Positions 54,723 to 64,000 of a stretch of 64,000 nucleotides of DNA are shown here, piece after piece. Numbering within the stretch: the stretch's first letter is position 1; the number at the start of each line of letters is the position of its first letter. The stretch lies in NCBI GenBank assembly GCA_032433765.1, contig JAVIAB010000102.1, positions 13,514,414-13,578,413 of the forward strand, read 5' to 3'. The notes below the pieces were generated by a model. The model was not told where the DNA came from. It saw only the letters and a list, made by a program, of their open reading frames with translations, and searched no databases. The translations under genes and the position numbers were made by a program. Source of the stretch: Megaustenia siamemsis (taxonomy: Eukaryota > Mollusca > Gastropoda > Stylommatophora > Ariophantidae).

Positions 54723-55505
54723 CTGTTTCTAGGTACGTAAAATTCAACATCAAACGTATTTATTATTCTATTGTTCTTTTAAGTCCTTTGTCTCTTTTAT
54801 TTTCATTTCCTCTGCAAAATATTTATAACATAGTTCTTTTTAATCTGTAGGTCTTTTAATGTGTCTTCATTGCTCTTTTGATAATCCAAGGTATCTTTAG
54901 GATTTTTTAAGTTTCATTTTGTTTTTGGAGTGAATCAATTTTCTTCATTGATCTTTGCGAGATTGTCCATGATTCACAACCATATGTTGCTATCAAGAAG
55001 ATGTATATGCTCAAACGTTTTATTATTACTGTCTTGGTATTGTGTTCTTCATGATATTTAATTTGTATGTTTCTGTTTCTTATATTCTTGTAATAACCTT
55101 CTGGTGATCCACAATGTTAGTTTAACAGATCTCAGACATTGTTACATTTTCAAATTCTTCGTTGTCAATGATGATTTTGTGTTGGCTTCTTGCTTTCTTA
55201 AAAAAGTATAGTACCCCCGTCACGCCAAGTGGCGTATAGGGAAATATGGTGTTAGTGACCCTATATTTTACAGACCTTCAGCACATGATTTTTGGGGTAA
55301 TGTGGTCAGTATTACGCCCGTGCTGCTTTACTTTCCCTGAAAAAAATCCGGTACCCATTTAAGGCTGGGTGAACCCGGAAGCCGTCGGTTGGGATCGAAC
55401 ACTACCCCTTGTCCGTGGCAGTCCAGTTCACTAACCACTGAGCTATCGCGGCTCCCTTCTTGCTTTCTTAGTGAACATTATTGTGGTTTTATGTATCTTT
55501 AGATG
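54723..55505 (-). mobile_element. LINE fragment (post-RT region), split by SINE family 1
   Basis: AACGTTTGAGCATATACATC and the CCATGATTCACAACCATATG region on + correspond to the YGCES-like block of a LINE on -. Similar to 32880-33052. A family 1 SINE with a 15-bp TSD interrupts it at 55201-55455. Confidence 0.65.
55201..55455 (-). mobile_element. tRNA-derived SINE, family 1, with perfect TSD
   Basis: Complete inverted copy: AGTACCCCCGTCACGCCAAG at its 3' side and the tRNA head at 55455. Flanked by CTTCTTGCTTTCTTA at 55186-55200 and 55456-55470 (15 bp, exact). Confidence 0.97.
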
Positions 55506-55617
55506 AAAGCAGCTTTCCAAAAAAAATTAGGAAGATACTGTGCAATCAATTTTTGACAATAGAAACAAAATAAAGAGAGTTCTTAAATGTTATGTAGAGC
55601 CAGTCTTAACATATGTT
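55505..55617 (+). mobile_element. RTE-1 LINE fragment
   Basis: KAAFQKKLGRYCAINF and VLKCYVEPVLTY blocks. Cut off at CTTAACATATG, where a new array starts. Confidence 0.78.
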
Positions 55618-55624
55618 ATATCTT

Positions 55625-56200
55625 TTTGTCTTAGATGTGTTATCATTCACTTATCTTCATATTTTCTGTCTTAGATGTGTTATCATTCACTTATCTTTAT
55701 ATTTTCTGTCTTAGATGTGTTATCATTCACTTATCTTCATATTTTCTGTCTTAGATGTGTTATCATTCACTTATCTTCATATTTTCTGTCTTAGATGTGT
55801 TATCATTCACTTATCTTCATATTTTCTGTCTTAGATGTGCTGTCATTCACTTATCTTCATATTTTCTGTCTTAGATGCGTTATCATTCACTTATCTTCAT
55901 ATTTCTGTCTTAGATGTGTTATCATTCACTTATCTTCATATTTTCTGTCTTAGATGTGTTATCATTCACTTATCTTCATATTTTCTGTCTTAGATGTGCT
56001 GTCATTCACTTATCTTCATATTTTCTGTCTTAGATGTGTTATCATTCACTTATCTTCATATTTTCTGTTTTAGATGTGCTGTCATTCACTTATCTTCATA
56101 TTTCTGTCTTAGATGTGTTATCATTCACTTATCTTCATATTCTCTGTTTTAGATGTGTTATCATTCACTTATCTTCATATTTTCTGCCTTAGATGTGTCT
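55625..56200. repeat. 40-bp minisatellite, about 14 copies
   Basis: Unit TTAGATGTGTTATCATTCAC and TTATCTTCATATTTTCTGTC, with TGTGTTATC/TGTGCTGTC variants and three single-base deletions. It fills the space between an RTE-1 fragment ending at the LTY(G) codons and the I-like LINE. Confidence 0.95.
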
Positions 56201-56284
56201 TTCACAAGATTCAAACAAGCACATTTGTCTATTTATGGTAATTCTAATTACAAAACTCTAATTGTTTTTGACATTGTAAAACTA

Positions 56285-57516
56285 CAGGAAATATAGGGAA
56301 CAGAACTCATGCTTGGTCAATGCGAAGGTCAACGTTCTTATCTGGGATAACACCGATGAGAAAGATGCAGTCATCTATACAGGGTTAAGGCAAAGAAATG
56401 CAAATGAATGCATAAAAATGCGAAGCTGCAGTAAAGCTGAATATGAGGAAAAATTTAAAAATACCCCCCCCCCCCAAAAAAAAAATGGTATGTTAGAAGC
56501 TTTACATGATAAGTGGACGACACAGACTAAACGACGCTTCGGCCCAATAGGCCTTCAGCAGGAACAAACAAGAAAAACACACACTCAAAACTAATAACGA
56601 AACATTCAAAACAAAATTATTCCCTTTTCATACACACAGGATAGACATTTTTATTTTATTTTCTTTAACATATTTGGAATATTTTTGTTTTGAATGTTTC
56701 GTAATTAGTTTTGTGTGTGTGTGTGTTTCTTGTTTGTTCCTGCTGAAGGCCTATTGGGCCGAAATGTCGTTTAGTCTGTGTCGTTCACTTATCACGTAAA
56801 GCTTCTAACATACCATTTTTTTGTATTTTTTAATTTTTCCTTTTAGTCACCTATACAGACGAATTCGTAATACGACATCAAAGGAGTGCATGGACCTTTA
56901 CAACACGTTCGGAAGGCAGAACAGCCAAAGAAAACTGGTGCATACATTATGATCACGAGTAGCATGACGATGGAGGTGATAGCAGTGACCAGGGCATTCA
57001 AATGTTAAAGTCACAAGACCACACCCACGCATGTATACTGAGTGATTCTATGAGCTTTATGTAAAAAAAAAGTAGAGGCGGGCTCTGTACGCAGACAATG
57101 GGTAGAGTCATTGCAGAAGTAAATAATAAGTCAGTCCTTTGTAGACCTTTGTCTACGTCCCTGCTCATGCGGGAGTACGGGAAATGAAGGGGGCGGATAG
57201 GTTGGCTAGATGCGCTTTTGTTGAAGACGGTCAACCAATAGTTCGGGCGGACGTCACCAATGCCCTCCAAGATGTGGGTAGGGCACAGGACTTAGACAAC
57301 CATGAGTCCACGCCACTTCTTCTGATGAAAGAGATGGGAGTTAAGATGGGCACAGCCAGGAACGAGAAACTTAGTTGGCATGTAAGAAGACTTATCAACC
57401 AACACAGACCTGGAGTCGTCAGTCGCTGGACACTGCGGGACTTGCTGAGGAGGGGATCTGAGCACCTATGGACATGTTCGGTGTTCAATCATGATGACCC
57501 GCAAATAACTCAATAA
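56285..57516 (+). mobile_element. I-like LINE, RNase H and C-terminus, split by an inverted dimer
   Basis: NAKVNVLIWDNTDEKDAVIY-T lies before the insert (56383-56844). After it come a diverged RNase H, LKGADRLARCAFVEDGQPI, LLLMKEMGVKMGTARNEK and HLWTCSVFNHDDPQITQ-stop. The insert cuts at the conserved IYTDGS motif. The cysteine motif is damaged (CSVFN in place of CSECN). Confidence 0.88.
56383..56844. mobile_element. Inverted-dimer element (family E) with 14-bp TSD
   Basis: Left arm 56480-56625 (GGTATGTTAGAAGCTTTACA, TTCGGCCCAATAGGCCTTCA, ACTAATAACGAAACATTC). The right arm, inverted, has GAATGTTTCGTAATTAGTTT, TGAAGGCCTATTGGGCCGAA and TAAAGCTTCTAACATACC. Flanks: AGTCATCTATACAG (56369-56382) and AGTCACCTATACAG (56845-56858), one mismatch, both from the host LINE. 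Confidence 0.85.
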
Positions 57517-57519
57517 CTC

Positions 57520-57934
57520 AATTGTAAAGCTAGAGTAAAACTCGTGAATCAGCCATACATGTAACGTTAACTGACATGACTCAAACGTAAGCTCACACGA
57601 TTCGCTCCCATGGTTTCATTATTGATTCTGGGCTCAACGTGAACTTATTTGGTTGATGTATCTGCTCATCAAAGCACAAAAATTGCAGTGAGTTTGGCGT
57701 TAAAAAAAAAAACAAAACAAAACGTAAGTAAAATAAATACGCAGGTGTGACAATACAAACAGGTTTACGCGAGAGACAGTTACGAAATATTTTTCTAGCC
57801 AGAACGGGTCATTGCAACCTGTATAGTTAGTCATCAGATCGTTCTTTTGCATAAATCGCTAAATAATAAATTAATAAATTAATTCAAGACTATTGCAGAA
57901 ATAAGAGAAATGACGTCGCATCTAAAAGTATCAT
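57520..57934. other. Unassigned DNA
   Basis: No gene. The last 80 bases resemble 11960-12050, beside another D repeat. Confidence 0.4.
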
Positions 57935-58395
57935 TTATAATCAGAGAAGAAGGTGGTCGTTTGTTGGGACGGGAACTTCCTTGGTATATGGTGGATAGGC
58001 GGCGGGAACAATTGAAGGCTATGCATGAAAAGTGTTCCTTGTTGCAGTTTCCTCATATTCCAAGTCAGGCTTGTTGCAGCAGCTACTGGGTTAAGTGCTA
58101 TGTGCACACCGTGAGCTGTGTGTCTCATCTGTTTTGATCGTGTTTCGATATTCCAATTGTTTACGATGAATGATGACATCGTATGACAGGGAACCGAGGG
58201 CTGTGTTCACTTTATGCGCGCTTTTGCCTTATGTCTTTTGGCGTGTGCTGAGACTGCTACGATGGGGACTACATTTACCTTTCTTTGTTTGGGAGATGAG
58301 ATATTAATTTGGATGATTCCACTGGCACGGGCGGTTGAGCAATTATGGATTTTAATTCGTTTGCAGTGATACTGGGGCCTTCCATAACCAAATTG
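57935..58395 (-). repeat. Dispersed repeat D
   Basis: Closest to the 11440-11875 copy: AGACTGCTACGATGGGGACT, TTACCTTTCTTTGTTTGGGA and GGATTTTAATTCGTTTGCAG are shared. The product is unknown. Confidence 0.68.
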
Positions 58396-58399
58396 TTGG

Positions 58400-58545
58400 G
58401 CATATGATAAGGGGAGACAACATGAGAATCTCAAAGCAGGCCCTCAAATGGAAACAGAGGGTAAAAGAAAAAGAGGCAGACCTAGAAAAACACTAAAAAA
58501 GAACAACGAGGCGAGAGGCAACAACAGCAAGCATCAATCCCCTTG
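58400..58545 (+). mobile_element. LINE-5-like tail fragment
   Basis: RGDNMRISKQALKWKQRV-like translation, then GRPRKTLKKN by frame shift. Compare AKQALMWETT and GRPRKTLRRTL at 63776. Confidence 0.6.
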
Positions 58546-58674
58546 TCGACACTGGATAACTTTCACAGAACAGAGACGCGAGTTACAACGCGGGCCCTGC
58601 GCAATGTCTGACACTTGACAACAAACATCATCGGACACAAAGAGTCCGGAATTTCTGCCCTATGTGCAGTCTTC

Positions 58675-58760
58675 GGCTCCAAATGACAATAGACGGCTCC
58701 AAATGACAATAGACGGCTCCATATGACAATAGACGGCTCCAAATGACAATAGACGGCTCC
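58675..58760. repeat. 20-bp minisatellite, about four copies
   Basis: Unit CAAATGACAATAGACGGCTC, nearly perfect. Confidence 0.93.
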
Positions 58761-58779
58761 CATATTTGATAGTAAAAAA

Positions 58780-59080
58780 CTAGCCTGTCTAGTCTGGCCA
58801 AGCGAGTAGGGAAGACAACCTGGTACTCAAAAATGTCGTGCTGAAGTCGGATGGGTTGGGACGAAAGGCGCAAATATCACAGTTATACTGCAAACCACAA
58901 CACAACGCAGACACACCCATTTAACGTCGTTTTAAGGGCGGATGATGAAGAGAATTCTCTAGTCTACTAAAATACTCTAGAATACTTTAGTCATCGGGCG
59001 AACGCAAGCAAGCAAATGATTCTACCGGGATTCGAACCCACGCTTTCGTGTTTTGGAGTGCGACGAGTTATCGATTCGGA
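58780..59080 (-). mobile_element. Composite repeat B with a tRNA-like end
   Basis: Shares GTCGTGCTGAAGTCGGATG and the TAGTCATCGGGCGAACGC end. Beyond it, on -, GCGTGGGTTCGAATCCCGGT gives a strong B box at about 59025-59045, suggesting a tRNA-derived 5' end for this family. Confidence 0.82.
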
Positions 59081-59204
59081 AGGAAGACAAAACAATATTA
59101 CGATATTATACATTTATGTTTATCTTGTACGTAAAACATGTCCTAATGTTAGTAAAACACAGAGATCAAAGTAAAACTGAATGAGTTCCACGGTAATGGT
59201 GCGT

Positions 59205-59830
59205 TACATATTTGGGTAGATTATATATAATCAAGGTAAATGAATTTAAATATTTGGGAACTTTGTTAATCTCAGACGGAAGATGTACAACAGAGGTGAG
59301 ATGCAGAATGACTCAGGCAAAAGCAGCTTTATCAAAAAAAAAGGAGGAAGATACTATGCAATCCATTTTGACAATAGAAACAAGAAAAGAGTTCTTAAAT
59401 GTTATGTAGAACCAGTCTTAACATATGGATGCGAATCATGAACAATAGGACAACAGACAAGAAAATCACTGGAGTCTGTAGAAATGTGGTTTTATAGAAG
59501 AATGTTGAGAGTACCATGGATAGCTAAGAAGAGTAATGAAAATGTTCTGAGAGAGGTCAAAGCAAAAAGAGAGATAATTTCCAATATTAGGAAGAAACAA
59601 TCAGAATTTTTTGTCCATGTAATGAGAAGAGAACAATTGGAATATATTGTAACAACTTGAAAAAAATGAGGGACGAAGAGATAGAGGGAAGCACAGAGAA
59701 CAAATACCAGACAGCTTAAGAGAATGACTTGGCAGAATGTCAACAAAGAAATGATAAACAACTGTCGAGATCGAAAGTTGTGGAGAGACATGATCACTTA
59801 CGCCAACAGGCCCAGTACTTGATGATGATG
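59205..59830 (+). mobile_element. RTE-1 LINE, post-RT to 3' end
   Basis: [47 protein letters not shown], then shifted YVEPVLTYGCES, SLEVEMWFYRRMLRVPW, VMRREQLEYIVTT and NCRDRKLWRDMITYANRPST-stop within TTGATGATGATGA. It covers both sites (GRCTTEVR and LTYGCES) that seeded minisatellites elsewhere. Confidence 0.9.
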
Positions 59831-59892
59831 ATATATAATCTACATCCTCATCATAACTCAATCATCCTCATCATCATCATCATTAACAACAC
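59831..59892. repeat. ATC/CAT-rich low complexity
   Basis: TCATCATCATCATCATTAAC-type tract. It is the joined tails of two RTE fragments facing each other 3' to 3'. Confidence 0.75.
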
Positions 59893-59968
59893 AATCATCA
59901 TCAAGCACCATGCATACTGGTGTAGATGATCAAGTCTGTTGTCTACAACTTTCTATCTCTGAGTGTTC
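59893..59968 (-). mobile_element. RTE 3' terminal scrap
   Basis: CATCATCAAGCACCATGCAT and GTAGATGATCAAGTCTG match, on -, the RTE end (DLIIYTSMHGA-stop). Confidence 0.6.
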
Positions 59969-60064
59969 TATTTCGCTCAGTGATGAAATATTATATAATA
60001 ATAGCAGAGTGTATCTTAGACTTTACAAATCAAAGTTGCGGTCTACATTGCACAATTGATATCA

Positions 60065-60375
60065 TGGTAAGGCAATTTTACAGAAGAATGTTAAGAATAT
60101 CATGGACAGCTAAGATGAGTAATGATAGTGTTCTGAAAGAGTCCAAATAAAAAAGAAAGCTTTTATTTAATTTTTTTTTTACACTAGAATATATTGTAAC
60201 AACTGGTAAAATTGAGGGACGGAGAGATAGAGGGAAGGAAAGAGAAAAGATATCTGACAACTTAAGAGAATGGCTTGGCAGAAGGTCAATAGCAGAAATG
60301 ATAAATAACTGTCGAGATCGAAAGTTGTGGAGAGACATGATCATCTACGCCAGCAGGCATGACACTTGATGCTGG
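60065..60375 (+). mobile_element. RTE-1 LINE, 3' fragment
   Basis: RQFYRRMLRISWTAKMSNDS, VLKES, a gap with T homopolymer, then LEYIVTTGKIEGRRDRGKER and NCRDRKLWRDMIIYASRHDT-stop in ACTTGATGCTGG. About 55 bp of the KRELISN...SSFFDH section is replaced by T-rich DNA. Confidence 0.85.
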
Positions 60376-60384
60376 AGGCAGTTA

Positions 60385-60435
60385 TATTAACAACAACAAC
60401 AACAACAACAACAAAAAACACAAAAACAACAACAG
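60385..60435. repeat. (AAC)n microsatellite
   Basis: ACAACAACAACAACAACAAC followed by an interrupted continuation. Confidence 0.93.
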
Positions 60436-60764
60436 CAGGAAGCAAGAGTCAAATATTAAACAACATAATCTTAAACAAGGCTTTACCTAACTGCTAAAAT
60501 AAAACCACACACGCGACTTCGTTAACTTGGAATTTTATGCACAAAAAAGTACTATATATAACGGTGTATATGAGAGGTGGTGGATGGTGTTGTGGGAGCA
60601 GCCGACAAGTAGTGCCGGTTATGGTTCCCACACCGCGATGACAGGCAGAGGATCTCATGTATAGAGACAATGGCTGCGATCTCCGACTAGTACAGTCACT
60701 GCCAAGAAGGAAGGAATGGCAAACTACCATCTTAAATTGCCTGGAATAATCATGACAAATCACA
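60436..60764. other. Unassigned DNA
   Basis: No recognised gene. A short - frame (60494-60763) has no known motif. Confidence 0.35.
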
Positions 60765-60935
60765 ACCTTCTATTTACAGCTAACGACAAAGAGAGAAAAT
60801 ACTGGATAGCTTGGTGTCATGGCATGGAAAACAGTCAACATCTGTTGAACTGATACGATGCACTGTAGATAGAAGATTGTGGAGAGACATGATCACCAAC
60901 GCCAACCGGTATGGCACATGATGATGATGACATGA
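60765..60935 (+). mobile_element. RTE-2 LINE, 3' end
   Basis: Translates as RQREKILDSLVSWHGKQSTS-like sequence with a shift, then RCTVDRRLWRDMITNANRYG-T-stop in ACATGATGATGATGAC. Confidence 0.8.
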
Positions 60936-61009
60936 GAAAGTCTATCAATAACTTTCTATCACTACAGTAGTCTATCCTTTCTGTTGGTTACTTTATACTA
61001 GAAACACTG

Positions 61010-61250
61010 CGAGAACACCAGATTCAAGGGTTGACCACGAAGAAGATGGATTGATGAAATATTAACAACACTAGCCACCATATAAAGCAAGAGACAGAGC
61101 GGAATGGCGTTCTATGATAGCCAACCTTCGATGCCGAGACGGCACACAATGATGATGTGCAAACATAACAGCAGGAGAAGCCGACAGAACAGCAAAAGAG
61201 AGCAAACTGTATCTCCCATCGACGCTGCGAGGCAAATGAGGAAGGAAAGA
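61010..61250 (+). mobile_element. LINE-3 tail, split by a LINE-4 3' end
   Basis: Outer part: CGENTRFKG-PRRRWIDEIL, then NITAGEADRTAKESKLYLPS, TLRGK-stop. Inner part, 61085-61160: QSGMAFYDSQPSMPRRHTMM, the 3' end of LINE-4. A fresh example of one LINE end inside another. Confidence 0.75.
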
Positions 61251-61790
61251 AGAACTCCTAACTAAAACATTGTCTTGTTGGAATATCCCGTTTTGATGCG
61301 CCCTATGTGTCCTTGACTCATTGAGTGTCGCGGGTCGTAATGACTTTCCCTGCTAGGAAGCTGGTACTCGTCTAGTTCCAAGCAATGCTGGGAAACTACT
61401 TGTCCAGCCTAGAGGTACTGCAATACAAGGTTATATGTCAGAGTTACACAGCCTCGCCATTTTTACAGAACGCAACAGCTCAAAAGATCAGTATGAACGA
61501 TAAGGACCAATCCTTTATTGGTTGCTGCAACTGTGACTGAGCAGATACGGGAATGAATGCCCCGACTGCAGTGAACCCATTCTGTACTAAATTCTAAGTC
61601 TCTCCTGTTGACCAGAATACTCCAACTATTCCAATTTTACCATATTTACAAAATTATTATTGTTTTTCTTTCCCGTTATTAGTAACACGCTCCGTCTCTG
61701 TGTTGACCTCTCACAGACCGATCATCTTTCCAGGTGTCCATGCATGGTATTCTCAATATTACTCTGTAACATGATCTACAATTTCCGTTT
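61251..61790. other. Upstream region of SLAIN with repeat G and a LINE scrap
   Basis: 61330-61430 matches repeat G (CTGGGAAACTACTTGTCCAG, AGAGGTACTGCAATAC). 61600-61775 resembles an antisense RTE tail (CAACTATTCCAATTTTACCA, CCATGCATGGTATTCTCAAT) in very decayed form. No TATA box is convincing. Confidence 0.5.
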
Positions 61791-61810
61791 CCGCCTGATT
61801 GGCATCAGTT

Positions 61811-61821
61811 ACGCATGCGCG
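61811..61821. promoter_or_regulatory. NRF1-like palindromic element
   Basis: ACGCATGCGCG contains the palindrome GCATGCGC/GCGCATGC core bound by NRF1 in animal promoters. It lies about 130 bp before the SLAIN ATG in otherwise AT-rich DNA, near the expected transcription start. Support is from motif and position only. Confidence 0.4.
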
Positions 61822-61948
61822 ACATCAATGCCTTAATGGCGACCGTATTGTTTTGTCAATTTGGTTCTTCCGTACACATTTCACTGACTCGCCAACACTT
61901 GTTAATGTACCGTTTTTAATGTGCAAATTCTGTTGCCCTCCAGATAAA

Positions 61949-62235
61949 ATGGACAGCCCTGAGTTTAACAATGACCCGCACAGTGAAGTTCAGAAACTTC
62001 AGGAGCTTGTAAGAAAACTCGAACAACAAAATGCAGTTTTGTTAAATAAACAAGCAGGCGATGTTGATGCTGCTCGTCAGCGCAATGGAGATCGTCACGA
62101 ACAAGTCAACAAAAATAATGTCAACGATTACGACCTGTCATCAGACTTTGATAAAATAAAATTGCTAGATAATTTTGCTTTAGATGATTTAGAAGACGTC
62201 AGTTTTTCTGATTTACCTGTTGAAGATGACAGTTG
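61949..62235 (+). CDS. SLAIN: SLAIN motif-containing protein, first coding exon (partial gene)
   Basis: SLAIN1/2 proteins bind EB1/CLIP and ch-TOG at microtubule plus ends and promote growth. This exon encodes about 96 residues. Residues 12-31 (SEVQKLQELVRKLEQQNAVL) form the conserved N-terminal coiled coil; then comes a polar, variable stretch; then an acidic end (LLDNFALDDLEDVSFSDLP, EDDSW) matching the conserved LD-LEDV...EDSW block. The start ATG has a good context (AAAATGG; A at -3, G at +4). An upstream in-frame extension to 61799 lacks conservation and its own good start. The frame hits TAA right after W, but GTAAGT begins at 62236, so the exon ends in phase 2, as expected for a spliced gene. 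The remaining exons lie outside the window. SLAIN1 and SLAIN2 cannot be told apart; invertebrates often have a single gene. Confidence 0.8.
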
Positions 62236-62241
62236 GTAAGT
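62236..62241 (+). promoter_or_regulatory. Splice donor of SLAIN exon 1
   Basis: GTAAGT follows TTG, a consensus U1 match except at the last exon bases. It splits the Trp codon after its second base. Confidence 0.75.
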
Positions 62242-63044
62242 TGTTAAGTTTCTTAGTCTTAGTAATAATAAAATAAAGTTAAAGTTAAAGTTAAGTTTAC
62301 TGACTCTATAAAATTAAAATTAAATCGAAATTGTTATTGTAATTATGTATATCAATAATGTCAATATCATATAATGATTAGGATATATATCATTAATTGA
62401 TTAATATATGATCATATTCATTCATTCTGTCATATTATGATTATATTAATAATTAATTCTGTCAAGATTCAAACAAATGATGGTCACTTAAGTCACTATG
62501 AAATACTTATATATTATATTATAAATAAATTACTATATTAATAAATTAATCATTGTAATCTATTCTATATCGACAGACGGTAACATCACATGATTTCAAA
62601 ATTTCAGTGATTACACAACAGTTTTTCATTTTTCAATTTTCACTTAGACTTGGACTTGCACTCTTGCACTACTAAACTTAAACTACTTATAAGTTATACT
62701 CATATACTGGTTATTTTTATTTAATTTAAGTAATGAAATTAAAGTTATAAGTAAATTGATTTTTTTAAAGCAATGAATGGGTGAATCATCATATGAATGG
62801 CAATTTAATACTGATTTAGTAAAAGAATGTTATTATGCTGGTAAATAGTGGTACTGATTCACTGATTGTACAAACTTAACCCATCAAACCGATGTAGTCC
62901 TAGATACTTGATACTTTCAGATTTCATTAAAAAAAGTAAAATATAGTAATACGATTTGATATATATACAAATTATAATGTATCTTGAAGTTGCAAATCCC
63001 TAAGTAAGGACCAATGAAGATAGTCTGTTATTGTTTGGTTGGTG

Positions 63045-63400
63045 GTGGTTGCGTTCGCCCGATGACTAAAGTATTCTAGAGTATCGTGGTAGACTAGAAT
63101 ATTCCCTTTCATCATCCGCCCTTACAAGGATGTAGTGGACATGTCTACATTATGTTGTGGTTTGCAGTATAACTGTTATATTTGCGCCTTTCGGCCCAAC
63201 ACATCCGACTTCACAACATTTTTGAGTACCGGTTTGTCTTCCCTCTTCGATCCCTGCACGCTTGGCTAGACTAGACAGGTTAGTCTGTTACTAGAGGCAC
63301 CACGGAGAGGTGGAGCAGGGTCTGGATGGTTTTGGTTCACCGATCCTGGCGCAAGCCACCAGCTTTGGGCCGCTGACAACTTCCAGCTCTGGTGCTAATT
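63045..63400 (+). mobile_element. Composite repeat B in the SLAIN intron
   Basis: GTTCGCCCGATGACTAAAGT, CTTTCGGCCCAACACATCCG, CACCACGGAGAGGTGGAGCA and TTCACCGATCCTGGCGCAAG are all present. The right tRNA-like end seen at 46200 is missing. Confidence 0.87.
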
Positions 63401-63775
63401 GTACCATACATTATGTTTATCATCATGATGTAAAGTGAATTCTAAAAAAAAATATGAATTTATAGAAGTTAATTGTTATTATGACATATTGTTTAGTTAA
63501 GCCTAACCTCATGGAAGTTGTCAAAAGCAAAGTCATCAAAGTGGCTTTCTGCTTTGAAGAAAACAAAAATAGCTCTGCGAACTCTGCGTGGTTATGAATG
63601 ATTGAATGATGGAAACAATGTTACAAATGATTGTTACAATGTAATGTTATTTTAACAAAGAGATGGCATCATGGTGTCTCATCGTGATCATATATTAACA
63701 AATTGTAATTATGCCAAGCCAAATCACCTTTATTGCCAATCAACCACTAATATCATCAATAATCAAGAAAAGACG

Positions 63776-63990
63776 TTGGACATGTGATGAGAAGAGATTA
63801 TAACCGAATAGCAAAACAAGCCCTCATGTGGGAAACAACACAGGTAGGCCGACCCAGAAAGACACTGAGAAGAACTTTGATCAGGGAGGCAAAGGCAGCA
63901 GGAATCGACTCCCTCAGTGAGATCAAGATGCTTGCACATAATAGAGACACGTGGCGAGATTTGATAAATATTTTTTGCAAGGATTGAGAC
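63776..63990 (+). mobile_element. LINE-5 tail in the SLAIN intron
   Basis: Open 67 codons: VMRRDYNRIAKQALMWETTQ, GRPRKTLRRTLIREAKAAGI, LSEIKMLAHNRDTWRDLINI. It is the best-preserved copy of this tail, in the same orientation as the host gene. Confidence 0.85.
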
Positions 63991-64000
63991 TACTAAAAAG

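Larger units (their letters stand above)
62242..64000 (+). other. SLAIN intron 1 (5' part)
   Basis: AT-rich intron DNA. 62242-63044 holds no recognised feature except tandem AAAGTTA near 62275-62295. Then come a B repeat (63045) and a LINE-5 tail (63776). No second exon is seen before the window ends, so the intron is longer than 1.7 kb. Confidence 0.65.

Noticed and set aside
2131..56200. Tandem arrays as possible CRISPR loci
   Set aside because: Units are contiguous with no unique spacers, no cas genes, and the genome is eukaryotic.
61799..61948. 50-residue N-terminal extension of SLAIN
   Set aside because: It begins with TTG, contains no conserved block, and the internal ATG at 61949 has a better context.

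Overview
This is a window of a metazoan nuclear genome made almost entirely of repeats. The organism is probably a lophotrochozoan, perhaps a gastropod mollusc, but that placement is an inference from the style of the retroelements and the one host gene and was not tested. Support for a eukaryote: introns, tRNA-derived SINEs with Pol III A and B boxes, decayed non-LTR retrotransposons (LINEs), long minisatellites, (TA)n and (GA)n tracts, and no operon-like packing of genes. Most long open frames are by-products of minisatellites whose period is divisible by three, or antisense shadows of LINE tails.

One host gene is recognisable. At the right end, on the + strand, lies the first coding exon of a SLAIN-family microtubule-regulating protein (61949-62235), ending at a consensus splice donor. 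The rest of the window (62236-64000) is its first intron. A palindromic NRF1-like element sits about 130 bp upstream of the start codon. At the left edge, on the - strand, a retroviral-type (rve) integrase of the Maverick/Polinton or F54H12.3-like kind (14-1216) is broken by one in-frame stop and loses its C-terminus in a microsatellite.

Between them are about 60 kb of nested transposons: 3' fragments of at least eight LINE groups. RTE-like copies dominate; the longest is at 25635-27985 (-) and still shows endonuclease, linker, reverse transcriptase and C-terminal tail. Five copies are tails of an RNase H-bearing I-like element. About ten copies belong to one tRNA-derived SINE family, several with perfect target-site duplications. 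Smaller SINE families, a seven-copy composite repeat (called B here), a three-copy repeat of unknown nature (D) and a family that inserts as inverted dimers (E) make up the rest.

The most striking feature is the link between LINEs and tandem repeats. The 135-bp satellite at 43.5-52.2 kb is an amplified LINE 3' end, including the stop codon and tail. The 25-bp arrays at 39.6-40.2 kb and 53.4-54.3 kb grew from short coding motifs inside RTE-like elements. The 54-bp array at 33.2 kb begins on a LINE 3' terminus. A 4.18-kb segment carrying two of these satellite blocks is present twice in tandem (about 44.4-46.4 and 48.6-50.6 kb), with breakpoints inside the satellites. This fits unequal exchange, though an assembly artefact is possible. 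I found no CRISPR array, operon, rRNA gene or functional tRNA gene.
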